Both the position numbers and the translations under genes were made by a program. A stretch of 64,000 nucleotides of DNA, taken from NCBI GenBank assembly GCA_018350325.1, contig JAEVLN010000028.1, forward strand, positions 434,001 to 498,000. The letters run 5' to 3'. The notes under the pieces are model-generated. The model was not told the DNA's origin. It made no database searches and saw only the letters and a list, made by a program, of their open reading frames with translations. Position 1 is the stretch's first letter. The number at the start of each line of letters is the position of its first letter. The stretch comes from Globodera rostochiensis. Taxonomy: Eukaryota > Nematoda > Chromadorea > Rhabditida > Heteroderidae. Shown in pieces: positions 24,301 to 35,581 of the stretch.

Positions 24301-27300
24301 AACAAAAAATCAGCTTTTTGCTATTAAGCCCTTGAATTTAAAAATAAAATAAAAAAGCTATATTTATTACAATTTTAATATTTTAATTAGAGTCCCGACC
24401 CAAAGGGTTTTTTAAAAAAAAATTGTATGAAAGTTCCAAAAACCCAAAATTTTGACCATTGGGTCCAAGTTTCCGGTCTCTATTTTTAATAGTGTTTAAA
24501 TAAAAAATGTTAATATATGCAAAAATAAAATCAATAAATTAATTCTTATTTTCATTTTTCGCGCACTTTCTCATCAACCCCATTAATTAGCCTCTCCATT
24601 TCCCATCTTTCTCGAGATAAGAGCTCTCGACAAACAATTACTCTTGAATGCGATGAAATGGCCCCTAAAAGATGCGCATCATCCCATAATATAATCACAT
24701 TTTGTGCGCATCCCCTCAGGGGAATTGTGCCTCTATTTATTCAGAGAGCCCATGGCCATAATGAGGTGGGGAAAGAGGCTGAAGCTGAGCAGCAAGGCAA
24801 CGAGTCAATTATGGTCAAGTTGAATGAGCAGTTGATGAAGTGCCAAATTGATGCTGACAAATTGGCCAAAATTTTGCCAATTTTATTGCTCGAGGCAAAT
24901 TGTGCAAATTTGAATTCCCAAAGTGTATTCTATACGATTTTCATGCAAATTGCCATAAAATTTTTTTGTTAATAGTTTTTAAAAGATATTGAAAGAATGA
25001 ATTTTCGAAATTTTAGCCCTTAAAATGTGAAAAGCTAAAAAAATCTCGGTAAAATCCCTAAAAACTTTAACCCTAAGATTTATTTTCAAATATTCCCCAC
25101 ATAAACATCATCGATTTCCTTCGGGTGGCACTCTCAGACTTCAGGCCCCGACGATGAGGGCAAATTGCCACCCAACCAAGCTCAAATTGAGTTTGAGCCA
25201 AAATCTCGGCACTTTTATGGCGAATTTGCATGGCATTTGCCACGAGTAATTTGAAGTTAGGAATAGGGGCCAAAAATTATAATAAATTTAGGACATTTTC
25301 TACCTTATAAAGAATAAATTTGAAGTTAAAAAATGCAAAAAAAATTTCTGCACCAGGCAGGAACAAGCAATAAAAAATTGAAAAAAAGAAGACTTGCCAT
25401 GAACAGCTTGGAGTACTCGTAGAATTTTGGATCACCATCGGGTGCTGGCGGTGGACATAACAATGTGACTCGGTCGAGCAAATGTACCCGCTTCACGTGC
25501 TCCGTATTGCTGATGTCGAAGCTGAAATTTTATTTGTTTTTTTGCAAATTTTGGTCTAATTTGATTTTTGTTATAAAAATTCAATTTTTTTTTTAATTTT
25601 TCGTTTTCAAATTCTCCATTTTATTCATTTTCCGATGTTACACCCAATCTTTGCCCCTCCAAGCAGCCTTGAGGACAACTTTCACAACACACAATGCGCA
25701 ATTTCTCAACCGAACTTTTGCGTAACATTACCAAAATTGGCTCCCGCAGTGCCCGCTGAGTTTTCTATGCCGCCGGGGGGTTAGGGCAACTCTGCTGGAT
25801 TTTTTTTTTTCAAAAATTCCCAAACAATAACATTGAAACCTTTTTAACCCCTTGAGGCGTTGTGACCTTCGTGAAGTTTTGCAAAAAAATACCCTCAGGG
25901 CCTTGCAAATGCTAATCCCCTCGAGGGGTGTTTTATTTTCCCGCAGAGTTAAACAACAATAAAAAATTCAAAAATTTCCCACATCTGCTGTCCATTCTTC
26001 CTCGCCTCCTAATTGTGTGTATTGTCATCCAATAATATCCCCTAAGGGGATGTTTGAAATTTCACGGATGCCGCACACATTGGGACGGGTACCGCTCCAT
26101 TAATCTTCCAAAAATCGCCTCATCGAGCAAATAAATAATGTCTTTCGCCTTTTAGCAATTCAAAGGTTTGGCATTTTTCAAATTCTTGCCCTTGAAAGCT
26201 CAATTAACTACAGTGTACAGAACCGTAGATTAGTCTTCATACAAATGCTTAGGGATACGGTACTACATTTATCAACAATTTTCACTACATATGGCAATCA
26301 TGAGGGGGTCAAAGCACGACAAACGCTTTTAGGTCATTAAAATTTATAAAAAATAAGGCATTTAAATTTACTACTCATTCATTCACATCCATACACATAC
26401 AGTAGATGTGCCGGTGTACGATACAATGACCCCCCTACAGTGTCCCGCAATAGCGCGCTTTCTCAATTCATTACTACACGGCGCCTATTGCGCATTTGTC
26501 AGCCGCTTGCTTATTCACCACATCGCCCATAATTTGTGCGCTTATTATTTGTGTGTTGGTTGTTCTTCGTCAGCTCATTATTCCCCCATTTGTCTTGTAC
26601 ACATCAAAATTTAGCATTCACCCAAATTCGGGGGGGGGGTAGGGGGTGCACGGGGACGGGGATTAGATTAAGTGGATTTGTGGACGGGGGCAATGAATGA
26701 ATGCTCTCTCTTTCCTCTACACTTTCGTCCTCTTCCAATTTCTTCCCATCTTCCACCTCCTCCTCAACATCATCAACATCGTCGTCGTTGTCGTGTTTGT
26801 TTGCCCCCCTTCTTTTCAACAACGGCCACCCAAGCCCAAAATGTTCGCGCGGCGGCGGTCCAATTCGGCAGCACCAGCGGCACCCCCCGAAGGGTTTCCT
26901 CTTCCCGGCGCCGACGCCGTCTCAGTCACGGTCCATCAAACTGTTTGCTTTTCGCTTTGTTCGCCAATTCTCAAAAACCACTACTTCTACATATATACTT
27001 GTACAATGATGACAAAAATGCCAAATTTTGTGTGTCCAGTTTAGCGCAAAATGGCTGCGGTACATCGTCCTTCCTCCTCCTTAGCATTCTTGTTTCAAAT
27101 TTCAAACCCGAACATTGGAATTGAGAGGACTCAGAAAATGTTTTTTTGTTTGTTCAAAGAATTGGTATTAAATTTGAAATGGTGATAAGCTTGATGCCCT
27201 CTGATCAGAGATTCATTACATGCTCAAATATCTGCGATCAGAATCACTTTTTTGATCAGCTTATGCAAATTGGACAAATTGTCTCTTCTGGACAAGCTGT

Positions 27301-30300
27301 GCACCACCATTATGACGTGGCTGCTGGCTGTCCCGCAAAAAGGATACGGCTATCCGGACACCAAATTGCTATAAAAAGGAATGCGCAGCACCAGCGCCAG
27401 CCACCAACCAAAATTTTATTGCTTTTCCCCTCCAGCGCAAAACAGTGAGGGGGGAGGGCCTCGGAAAGCCTCAACCAACCAACCCCCTCATTATTCCCCC
27501 GTCCGTCCCGCCAATTCCGACAAAAGAAGAAAAAAGTGTTGACGGACGATGACGAATGTGTCGCTTGGGGTGAGGGAGGGGGGGGGACGATTTTATTATA
27601 ATGTGTGCACATTTTTGGTCAAAAATGGATGGCATAATCTCATTATTCATGCCCCATGCCAGACTAAACTCATTAACACCATCAGCAAGCAGAAGAAGAG
27701 AAGATGAGATGATGAGAAGAAATGTTTGTGATGTGACCTTCACAACAACATTTTGCGTTCATGTGAGGTGACGGACGGCGAAGAACAACGCCGGCTGCTG
27801 TGACGTGACCTCCACGTCGGTAGTGTGTAACACAAGACAGAGGGGTTCAGAAGACTCCGATCGCTGTCACCCCAGCGATCTGATCACTTCAGAGTTTTCG
27901 TGCTACTGGGGAAGTGCATTAATCCGATCAAAATCGCATGAGCACTCACTCACTCCTGCCTAATGAAGATGATGATAATCGGAGGTGACAAGAAAATTGG
28001 GTGGCATTGACTGTAGAACGGTCTGGAGACTAGACTTGGATGTGATTTTTCAATAAATCAACCATGAAAAATCAAAATTTAATCAGAATTTTGCTTTTTT
28101 TTAAAATTATTTGACGGCATCATGAAAATGATCAAAAGGGATAAGAGTTCAAGCGATTTTTGAATGAAGATCGCCTTAATATTTGAAACTCAAATTCTCG
28201 ATGATGTCATCGCTTTTCATTCACCCAAGAACGGTACTATTGATGCAAGATAAATCGCGGAATTTTTTTTTGTTTGCAATACTTAATTGGTCTTGAAAAT
28301 TTTTAAACCCCAAAAATCTCGACAGAAATCTACTCAAAATCTCGACAGAAATTTAGTTTCGAAAGACCCACAATCCAGAAAATCTTGGAGTTTTCTCTCG
28401 ATTTGTCACAAGATCGCTTCTAAATTCCCTGCTGTTATCTTAAGCTTTATTTTTGATGACTTTAGGGTGGGCCTCGACGGGCTGGGCACGTTCGCCAACG
28501 CGAACTCCTGCTGTTGGAAGCGGCAGAGCAATCAATCTTGGCTGTGGACGCGGACGTCCAGTCACGACCTTGAGGACCGCCTCGGGGGTCGGGGGGCACA
28601 CATCGGCGGGGATGACCCCGGTCGCCGCAAATTGGGGGGCACAATTTCCCTCTCACCGCTAGCTTATGGGTCTCCCCCTCCCCCCCGATCCATTCAGAAT
28701 GCAGAGGCAATATCAACTTTCATCCAAAATTACACAACATCGACCGCCAAAGGGTAGGGGGGGGGGGGAGGGGATTTATGGATTTGTACATATGTCCCCT
28801 GAAGGGATATAACATTTTGTGTTATGTGGTGGGGGGGGGGAGGGACACCTGCCCTCCATCTTCGCCACATCCCCCGCCCAAATTGGGTGCCGGAAGAATT
28901 GGTTTTGCAATTGAAAAATGACACTTGACACTACGCTAGAAGTGAATGAATGGGAATGGTGGAGGAGGGGACTTGGGACTCATCAGAGACAGATTGATTG
29001 CCTTTTTGTGCCTTTCTTTTTCGGGCAGTACGACAGCGGGAAACCAATCGTTCTGTTGCCACCGGCGGAAAGTGTAATAGTCGAGTTTTATTTTCAGCAT
29101 TTCCGGAAACCGAACCACTAAAGATTGTAAATCAGAATGCCAAAAAATGTCAGAAACCGGTAAACCCCGATTCGAGCAACAAACAAAATTCGAATTTAAG
29201 CTACAAATAACTCAATTTGCCTAAAAAAAATTCGAGAATTTCGGAATTCTGGCCACAAAAACAGAATTTTGATTGCAAAAAATTTTTGGGTTTCGAATCT
29301 TGCCAAAAAAAAAATTCAATTTTAACTTAAAAAGTACCCGGAGATGGCCCGTGTTCTTTAATTGGCACATTTCGACTACTTCAGCGAGGTCACTTTTACG
29401 ACACTTTTGTTCAATAGTCTCATCCCACCGTTTTTGGTGTTTACTTAAGGAGGTTATATCTTCAGAGGTGCGAACACACTGTGTGCCCGCCCGTCCGCCA
29501 AACCGTCTCCCTCCTAAAATGGCGATTTTCGTCATAAATTTGAGCGTTCAGATTGGATTGGATATCGGATATCTCTTTTTTCCCCTTTGGCGGTGGTGCC
29601 CGCAATTATCCCATCTCAATCTTCTGCCCCGATATGCGCAACCCGTCGTCGTCCGATGAATGAATGCGGGGCGGGGGGGGGGATTGGTTGGCGGTCGTCC
29701 GCAAAATAAAAATAAAATATAATGGAAACGGTGGTGCCGCCGGGGGCGCGAACAATTCCCCCCCCCCCCAAGCGCCATAAAATTGACTCGCTTTTTTCAG
29801 GGCGGCGACTACCCGCTGCACAAACACCAATTAACCCGACGACATTGAGAGGGAATGGCGGCATATAAAATGGTGATTTGATCGGCTGCACTTTTTGTGG
29901 TGTAAAAAATTTGATTTGATCCCGCAAAAGTTGGGGGGGGGGGGTTTAGTAGCGGCTAATTTAATCAAAGCTTAAAGAGTGGCTGGATGGAGTTAGACCG
30001 GTCCGGATTTGGTGTGTAAGTGCAATTCTTAATTTAGCAATTTTGGTTTGACTAATTTGATCAGCAAAGATTAATTGATCAGCGAAAGAACCATGAGAAG
30101 TGAGTGGTGATCCAGAAATGATTGGTCGCGCGACAAAAGGAGAGTCAAGAAAAATGATTGGAACTCGTTAATTGCCCCTCACAACCATTTGATTAGTGTG
30201 GATGATCGATTGTCTGATCAGCAAAAGTAGCATGAAAAAAAGTGATCAAATTGACCGGTAGGAATCGATCAATGAATGAAAATTGGGCGGCTGGGTTCGA

Positions 30301-30596
30301 ACAAGCCTAATTCCCGCACAATTTAATACTTTTTTATGTATAAAGAAAATATTTTTACTAGAAATTTATAAGATCCAAAATTCAAAACGCTTAACTCACA
30401 TTGTATTGTTGGAGTGCCATTGGATGTCCGGCAATTTTCGGCCAAATGTCGTTGATAAACAGCAGCATCCACAAAGAACAACAACAAGCTGCAGGAGTCG
30501 GTGGCAAAAGCTCATCAAAAAATTGGTGGCACACATTGATGCTTTGGCATTTGAAATCGGTTGATTAATGACTAACTTTTGGTATGGAAAGGGCAA
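21313..30596 (-). CDS. Ephrin, seven coding exons
   Basis: Ligand for Eph receptors in cell guidance and adhesion. Exons: 30400 to about 30515 (or 30536/30596), 25398-25521, 22352-22388, 22152-22283, 21755-21874, 21585-21696 and 21313-21484. The total is in frame, 270 aa from the start at 30515. That start gives MSFCHRLLQLVVVLCG, a good signal peptide; upstream ATGs would add hydrophilic residues. The mature part opens RKLPDIQWHSNNT. It shows the four ephrin cysteines (LLCPPP, YDQCIL, LGVCSS, GGLCATRNMRL) and the RPGQSYFVI strand. The second exon ends at a GC donor (25396-25397). The tail has a His run (21616-21663) and an acidic end WGPWQDN, with no hydrophobic GPI signal. C. elegans ephrins are GPI-anchored, so the 3' end is odd. 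Confidence 0.88.
22389..25397. other. Ephrin intron of 3.0 kb
   Basis: Mostly AT-rich. It holds CCCC-N-GGGG palindromes at 24243 and 24712 and a short stretch at 24390-24490 with CCCAAAGGGTT and GGGTCC words. I see no exon or convincing nested gene. Confidence 0.55.
28298..28410. repeat. TCTCGACAGAAAT word patch
   Basis: Three spaced copies of ATCTCGACAGAAAT-like words and a closing TCTCTCGATTTG. It is related in sequence to the TCTCGA arrays at 4018 and 63700. Confidence 0.4.
29329..29535 (-). CDS. Possible exon or small gene of unknown function in the ephrin intron
   Basis: From an ATG at 29533-29535 the frame gives MTKIAILGGRRFGGRAG, then an amphipathic, Cys-containing segment (KRWDETIEQKCRKS, LAEVVEMCQLKNTGHLR). 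After that the frame degrades to Lys/Phe/Asn-rich sequence. A GT donor right after HLR (near 29333) would end the coding part. I do not recognise the family. It could be chance or a decayed fragment. Confidence 0.25.
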
Positions 30597-31550
30597 AAAT
30601 TGCTAAAATTCCATTGGAAATGAAGTAAAAACATTAGGCTTGCGAAAAACCATATAAACCGAATAGCCATTGTGGTAAATAAATTTCATTATTTAAAAAA
30701 TATTTTAAAATAATATTTGCCAATTTGGTGATTTCCAAATTTGTGCAAAAAAAATTCTATATAAATTTCTTATGATTTTATCAAAATAAATTTACAACTT
30801 TAAAATGCCATTAAAAAATGTTTGAATTGTTTGCATAAATTTTTTTCAAATTTACAAATTGGGCAGCAAAAATTCTGGGGCAAATAAACTTTTTTTCACG
30901 CTTTTTGTTTAGAAGTTTTGCATTGTCTGCCATCTGGGCCTAGTTTTGTTTCGGAATTCGGGAATTTCGCGGACTCATAAACCCGGGGGCCCCGGGTAGC
31001 GGAAGAGGGGGGGGGGTCATAAACATTAATGACCACCAAATGTAACCCCCCAGGCACATTCCCCCGGGTTGTGTTGTGTGTACATGTGGTCATTATCAGC
31101 TCCATGTTGATGATGTGATGATTATGAGCGCGTTTTTGGAATGGTTTGTTTGGGTTAGAAGGGCTGCGATATGAATGGAGTAGGACGATGAGCCCCCCCG
31201 GGGAGGGGGTCCGTCCAAGATTTCCGCTTCCCCTTAGGGGTTTTGCCCTTCTTGTTTGCGCAAACATTTGTTAGCGGGAGATGCGGGGGTCGGTCGGTGG
31301 GTCGTCGATGGGCAGAGGGGGGGGGGAACAGATGGGGCGGACGGGATGGGTGAATGGCGGAATGGTTGGGGGCGTTACATGGGCTACTTGCCCCTCCTCC
31401 TCCCCGACGGGGATGGACGCCCTTGGGGGAATACCCCCCTTTCGTCCAGCGAGACAACCAGTCATACTGACTCCGCCCCGCCCCCGGCGTAACACGCTGC
31501 CGGGGACGACGGAGATGAACAGGAACAGAGGGGTTCCGGGGACAGACGGG

Positions 31551-31845
31551 GCAGACAGATAATGTGCGGGGAAAGACGAGTGGACAAAAATAAAATAAAT
31601 AAAAAAATAAAACTATTCGAATTTCACTCTTGTTGCCTGAAAGTCGAAGGATTGTGCCCCCATCGACGCTGCGGGATAGACGGGGACGGGGACAGACATT
31701 GTGCGGGGAAAAACCGGGGACAAAAATTAAAATTTAAATAAAAAATAAAAACCATTCGAATTTTACTCTTGTTGCCTGAAAGTCGGAGGGATTGTACCCC
31801 CATCGACGCTGCGGGGATAGACGGGGACGGGGGCAGATAATTTGT
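31551..31845. repeat. Two-copy direct repeat, period about 139 bp
   Basis: Copies begin near 31551 and 31691. Shared landmarks are TGTGCGGGGAAA, CATTCGAATTT or TATTCGAATTT, ACTCTTGTTGCCTGAAAGTC and CCCCCATCGACGCTGCGGG, then GATAGACGGGGACGGG. ATTCGA occurs at 31615 and 31754. Confidence 0.85.
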
Positions 31846-32005
31846 GGGGGAAGCACTCTCCCCGCACCCATCCGCAAATTGGCAATAAAGCAGCAGTCAT
31901 TCTTCAATAAAAAGAAACATTTGCGGTGAGTTCCAGCGCAATGTGCATTTTTTTCTTGCACATCAAAGGTACCGATGCGCAATTTAATTAATAAAAAATT
32001 TTAAG

Positions 32006-32268
32006 AAAATTGAGATGGGGCAAAATTAAAGTTAAAGAAATTAATGCGAGGAGTGAAATGTTTTAATAAAAAATAGAAAACTTGCAAAATTTAAAAGAAT
32101 TTAAACTCAATGTCTGCAATTTAAATTTAATTAAAAAGCAATTTATATATAAATTATAAACATTAAAATTTGAGATGAGGCAAAATAAATAATTTAATGT
32201 GAGGAGGCAAATGTTTTAATAAAAAAATTAGTAACTTGCAAAATTTAAAACAATTTAAACTCAAGAAT
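32006..32268. repeat. Two-copy direct repeat, period about 160 bp
   Basis: Copies at 32006-32112 and 32166-32268 share TGAGATG, GGCAAAAT, AATGTTTTAATAAAAAA, ACTTGCAAAATTTAAAA and AATTTAAACTCAA in order. Confidence 0.8.
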
Positions 32269-32726
32269 GTTTAAGCTGCGATTTGATTTGCTAAATTAAA
32301 AAGGAAATGCTTCTCCATCTCGACGCCCGCCCGAGCCTTCTTGTGCGAGTGAGTGGACATCCGCTTAAACCCGGCATAATCCGCTCTGTCCCGAGAGTCG
32401 TTGCTCCTCCCCTCCCCGCCCTCTCCGCTGTGCCGTTGTTGAAGTATGGGCCCCCAAATTGGATGGGAAAATCGGCACAAACTGATGGGGGGGGGGTATT
32501 GAGTTTCCTCCCCCCCCCCCCGCCATCATGGATGGGTTTTTTGGGCTAGCCAATATAAACAGGCAAGCAAACATCCGTCAAAGTTGGCCCCATAACTGGT
32601 GAAAAATGGGGTATTCAATAAAACAAATTTTTAGTCATCAAAAAGCGAGATTCTGCAACAACAAAATACAACCAAGAATTTGGCTAAAATCAAAAAAATT
32701 TGCCGATTGATGATATGTTTTTTGTT

Positions 32727-32862
32727 GGTGATCACTAGGGTAGGACAAACGCAAGCTAAGCAGATCCGGGGTTTTTGGGTAAAACCCCGGAACCGTAAGC
32801 GGGTGCCGAGGAACTGGTAAATCATTAACCGGGGATCAAAACCGGGCGGTGCATCCCTAAGA
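32727..32862. mobile_element. Mini-element relic with TAGGG and CCCTA ends, CCCCGG words
   Basis: Runs from CTAGGGTAGG to GTGCATCCCTAAG. The interior has CCGGGGTTTTTGGG, AACCCCGGAACCG and AACCGGGGATC words. No target duplication is visible. Confidence 0.45.
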
Positions 32863-33432
32863 TTTTTTGGCTTGTTCCTTACCCCACTCACCCCTCCCCC
32901 CCCTCCCCCCACCTCACGCAAAAAGTTGCACAACAAATTTGTATTTTTGAAATTTTGGAAAAACCGGTAGCCGGTCGGTTAACCAGGCCATTGCTGAGGG
33001 GGGGGGGGTGGTTTTGCACGAGACTTTGGGACGAAATGGGTTGTTAAAGTTTGGTAAAAAAATATCTGCGGCAATTGCTATGGTGAAAATTTATGGGTAG
33101 CCGACCGGTCGGTGAGTCGAACAAAAAGGTTTGCCCACTTCTGATCAGAGCTGACCAAATTACAGTCATGACCATTTTTAGCAAAAAATTTGAAAAATCC
33201 ATATTTCATTTATTTATCATAGATGGATGTTGATTGCACATTTGTACATGTCACGAATGTTTGAATGTTCTTCTGACGGAAATATTCGTCACATAAAGAA
33301 TATCATAAAGTGTACGAAAAGGCATCAAAAGCTTGTAGCTAATATTACAACAAATCAAAGAAGTTTACTTGTTGAATTCTTTTTTAAAAATATTAGAAAT
33401 TATTTAATTGCTTGAGTTTTTTACATTTTCAG

Positions 33433-33487
33433 GTGGCCACTTCTGCAACGCCCGAAGCAACTGTGAAGGGCTTGGACGAAGGCAAAG
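33433..33487 (+). other. Orphan plus-strand exon resembling an FN3 strand
   Basis: A TTTTCAG acceptor and a G/GTAAAT donor bracket 55 bases that read ATSATPEATVKGLDEGK. This resembles the F-strand region of twitchin/titin FN3 domains (compare VKGLKEKG in the twitchin exon 504-594). No neighbouring plus-strand exons could be found, so it may be a stray duplicate, part of another gene, or chance. Confidence 0.3.
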
Positions 33488-33749
33488 GTAAATAAAATTT
33501 TAACAAAAAATGGTTGAGACAAGCTTCTCTTTGAATTCTCTGGAGAATCAGGCCACTCATTAAATATCATAAATTTATTTTTGACAACAACTGGTTAGTA
33601 AATGTATTATATTAAAGACAATAAAAGAAAATTGGAAAAATCAAATTGCACAAATCAATTGAGCAAATTTAAATACCTAATATGGATTTTAATTAAATCT
33701 TTTTTACCTTCAAACTTTTTTTCAAATTTTAATTTTTTAGAGTATCACA

Positions 33750-34327
33750 CTAGGGAAGGTTAAAGTCCAGTCCCGCTTTCTTCAGTAAGAAACGTCCCGC
33801 AAAGCGTATTGCCGGATCGCAGCCGGCTTCCCTGACGGTGAAGTTTCGGCCTAGTTCAACCCACATCCCCAATCTCTCCGAACATGAATGCAATTTTACA
33901 TTGCATGTGTCCGCATGCTCAGACATTGAGCGAGCGCTTCGAGTTCGCTGCCTCACCGCGGCATACTTTGCACGGCATTCATGCTAAATTTTTGCCATTG
34001 TTACACAAAATGTACAAAAATGGTTAGCTAATATTTTTTTCACCAAAATATGTACATATAAAAGTAAAAAATTAATATTTTACTCCAAAAAACTCACATT
34101 CTCACTCTCCATTTGTTGGAGCTTTTGACGTAATTCATTGAGTTCGGCATAAGGTTCCTCCACATCTACCAGTTCTGGAAATGAAAATAAAATTTAAAAA
34201 TCAAGTTTACACAAATTATAATTTATTTTTTATATAACCAAAATAATTGAAAATTCAAAAACATGCCATTTTTCGACACGTTGGCGGCGACTGAAAGCAA
34301 AATAAACACAAGGATGCAGATTGCCAT
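33750..34327 (-). CDS. Candidate secreted protein A (123 aa), coiled coil plus heptad motif
   Basis: Three exons: 34267-34327, 34098-34174 and 33750-33983, in phase to a 123-aa protein. Exon 1 encodes MAICILVFILLSVAANVS, a clear signal peptide. Exon 2 encodes a short coiled coil (YAELNELRQKLQQMESEN). Exon 3 starts HECRAKYAAVRQ and has HSCSERLGMWVELG, two units of the repeat seen six times in its paralogue at 36983, and ends KKAGLDFNLP. The first intron uses a GC donor (34265-34266), shared with the paralogue. A likely acceptor lies in the leader at about 34352. Signal peptide plus coiled coil fits a secreted, possibly gland-expressed effector, but that role is inference and I do not recognise the family. 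Confidence 0.6.
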
Positions 34328-34347
34328 ATTGTTCGTCGCTGTGTGCT

Positions 34348-34358
34348 TCTTCTGCAAA
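34348..34358 (-). promoter_or_regulatory. Leader splice acceptor of secreted gene A
   Basis: On the minus strand TTTGCAG precedes the leader AAGAAGCACACAGCGACG and the ATG at 34327. The matching site in gene B is TTTACAG at about 37925. Conservation of the site and of about 110 bases upstream suggests an SL trans-splice site or 5' intron end and a shared promoter. Confidence 0.4.
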
Positions 34359-34727
34359 TTGTTTAATTATAAAACAACAAATTTTATATTATAAAACAAT
34401 CATCAGTGAGGGAGGGATGTGAGATTTTTTGCGTTTTTAATTTTTGAACTAGGGGTTTATTTTAAAGGAAAAGCCGCAGGGTAATTTGAATTTCTTTTTA
34501 GGGTTGCGGGAAAGTAAGCATAAACATGGGAGAAGTCAAACAATGAGGGCAATGAATAAAAGTTTTTAAAATTAAAATGAAAGAGAATCTCAATTCAATC
34601 GGTTTTTGTGAAGCTTTTTCATCCAAAGTATCTTATACTGATATCAATACCAATGCTTAGAATTGCTTATCAGATTGGTTAAACAAATGAAACGAATGGA
34701 AATGAATGATTGAGACAAACCGTGCTG

Positions 34728-35158
34728 GGTCGTTTCGTAAAAACTGCCACCATGAGCGTTTCGTAAATTCGCCATATTTATGAAATAAATTTAGACATCA
34801 TAACTTTATACACACCGCACTAAATCAGTTAAACCTTATACGATTGCAAAGCTCTATATGAATAGTAACTAAATATAAAACTAAACAAAGTAATAAATCA
34901 AAGTTTAAAAAAGTTATGATCAGAAACCCACAAAAAAACCCCGATTTTTGGCAATTTTACATTATAACTTTTTTAATACTTATCAAACCGCTTCAACTTT
35001 GCTGTGTTGCCTTTTCTACTCATTTAGAGCTTTCTATTAGTATAAGGCTTAAGTGATTTATTGCGGTGTGAATAAAGTTATGATGTCTAAAATTACTTCA
35101 TAAAATATATGTGGCGGATTTAGGAAACGCCCATGGTGGCAGTTTTTACGAAACGACC
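34728..35158. mobile_element. 431-bp inverted-repeat element (MITE-like)
   Basis: The left arm starts GGTCGTTTCGTAAAAACTGC and the right arm ends with its complement, ...GCAGTTTTTACGAAACGACC. The arms match for roughly 100 bases with some gaps (CATCATAACTTTAT against ATAAAGTTATGATG). About 210 bases of AT-rich spacer lie between. No coding capacity and no clear target duplication. It sits between secreted gene A and a possible plus-strand gene. Confidence 0.8.
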
Positions 35159-35340
35159 AAACACCAGACAAACGACGAAAGATGTAAAGGGGGGGGGGTC
35201 TTACACAAAATTGGAAGGGGGAGGGGAGCTTATCAGTTTGAAAAATATCACCATAAGGTGGACAGGGGGGCACGTAACAACACCGGAGGGGTAATGCGGG
35301 TGGGTGTTGAGGTTAGAAGCTAACCACCAACAAAAAGTGC

Positions 35341-35342
35341 AG
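35341..35342 (+). promoter_or_regulatory. Possible trans-splice acceptor before a plus-strand ATG
   Basis: AAAAAGTGCAG is followed four bases later by ATGG (35347). Position and spacing fit a spliced-leader acceptor. Confidence 0.3.
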
Positions 35343-35346
35343 AAAA

Positions 35347-35581
35347 ATGGCCGCCGGTGACTCCTTTGCGAACATCGAAGGCGAGAATGCCAAGCCGAAG
35401 TAAGGAAGCCGGCATAATTATTTGTTCCATTCCATCCAATTGCATCACTTACATAATTTATTTATCTTTTAATTGAATTAGTGTAATTAAAATGACCGGA
35501 TTTGTTGAATGTGTCCGTCCATCTGCTGTCCTTGGAAGTTCGAATATTATTGGATCTTCAGACAGATCACATTATATTTGA
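35347..35581 (+). CDS. Possible small plus-strand gene, two exons, unknown function
   Basis: Exon 35347-35399 encodes MAAGDSFANIEGENAKP and ends at a GTAAGG donor. The next TTAG acceptor (35480-35481) opens a frame reading VIKMTGFVECVRPSAVLGSS, in phase, which stops at 35579-35581 and gives about 50 aa. The start has a fitting upstream acceptor. It could equally be the 5' end of a longer gene with further exons to the right: 35706 onward has an open frame containing NDFLDLPFNKITAFPLGTIG. No family recognised. Confidence 0.35.

Larger units (their letters stand above)
25522..30399. other. Ephrin first intron of 4.9 kb
   Basis: It holds G runs (26629, 27571, 28749, 28831, 29678, 29933), palindromes at 25917 and 26039, a TCTCGA-word patch at 28310-28410 and one weak ORF (29329-29535). 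First introns of this size often carry enhancers, but no site can be named from sequence. Confidence 0.55.
30597..33432. other. Intergenic upstream of ephrin
   Basis: About 2.8 kb without a gene I can support. It holds long G/C runs (31006, 31317, 32486, 32510, 32999), two two-copy duplications (31551-31845 and 32006-32268) and a mini-element relic at 32727-32862. Confidence 0.6.

Noticed and set aside
24658..24972. 104-codon plus-strand frame in an ephrin intron
   Set aside because: No recognisable domain, part of it crosses a CCCC-N-GGGG palindrome, and nothing nearby suggests splicing or a promoter.
26841..27044. Plus-strand frame beginning MFARRRSNSAAPAAPPEG
   Set aside because: Arg/Ala/Pro-rich start in a GC-biased patch, then degenerates into AT-rich sequence; probably chance.
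27675..27743. Minus-strand frame starting with a signal-peptide-like stretch (MKVTSQTFLLIISSSLLLLA), a candidate ephrin first exon
   Set aside because: The exon at 30400 encodes the conserved LPDIQWHSNNT start of the mature ephrin, has a perfect GTGAGT donor and joins in phase. The 27.7-kb frame has no fitting donor and comes from a CTT/CAT-rich strand.
28453..28662. Plus-strand frame in a GC-rich patch
   Set aside because: Several frames are open at once because of base composition; no motif.
30285..30310. GGGTTCGAAC, resembling a tRNA T-loop
   Set aside because: No matching acceptor, D or anticodon stems could be folded around it. I saw no tRNA or rRNA gene in the window.
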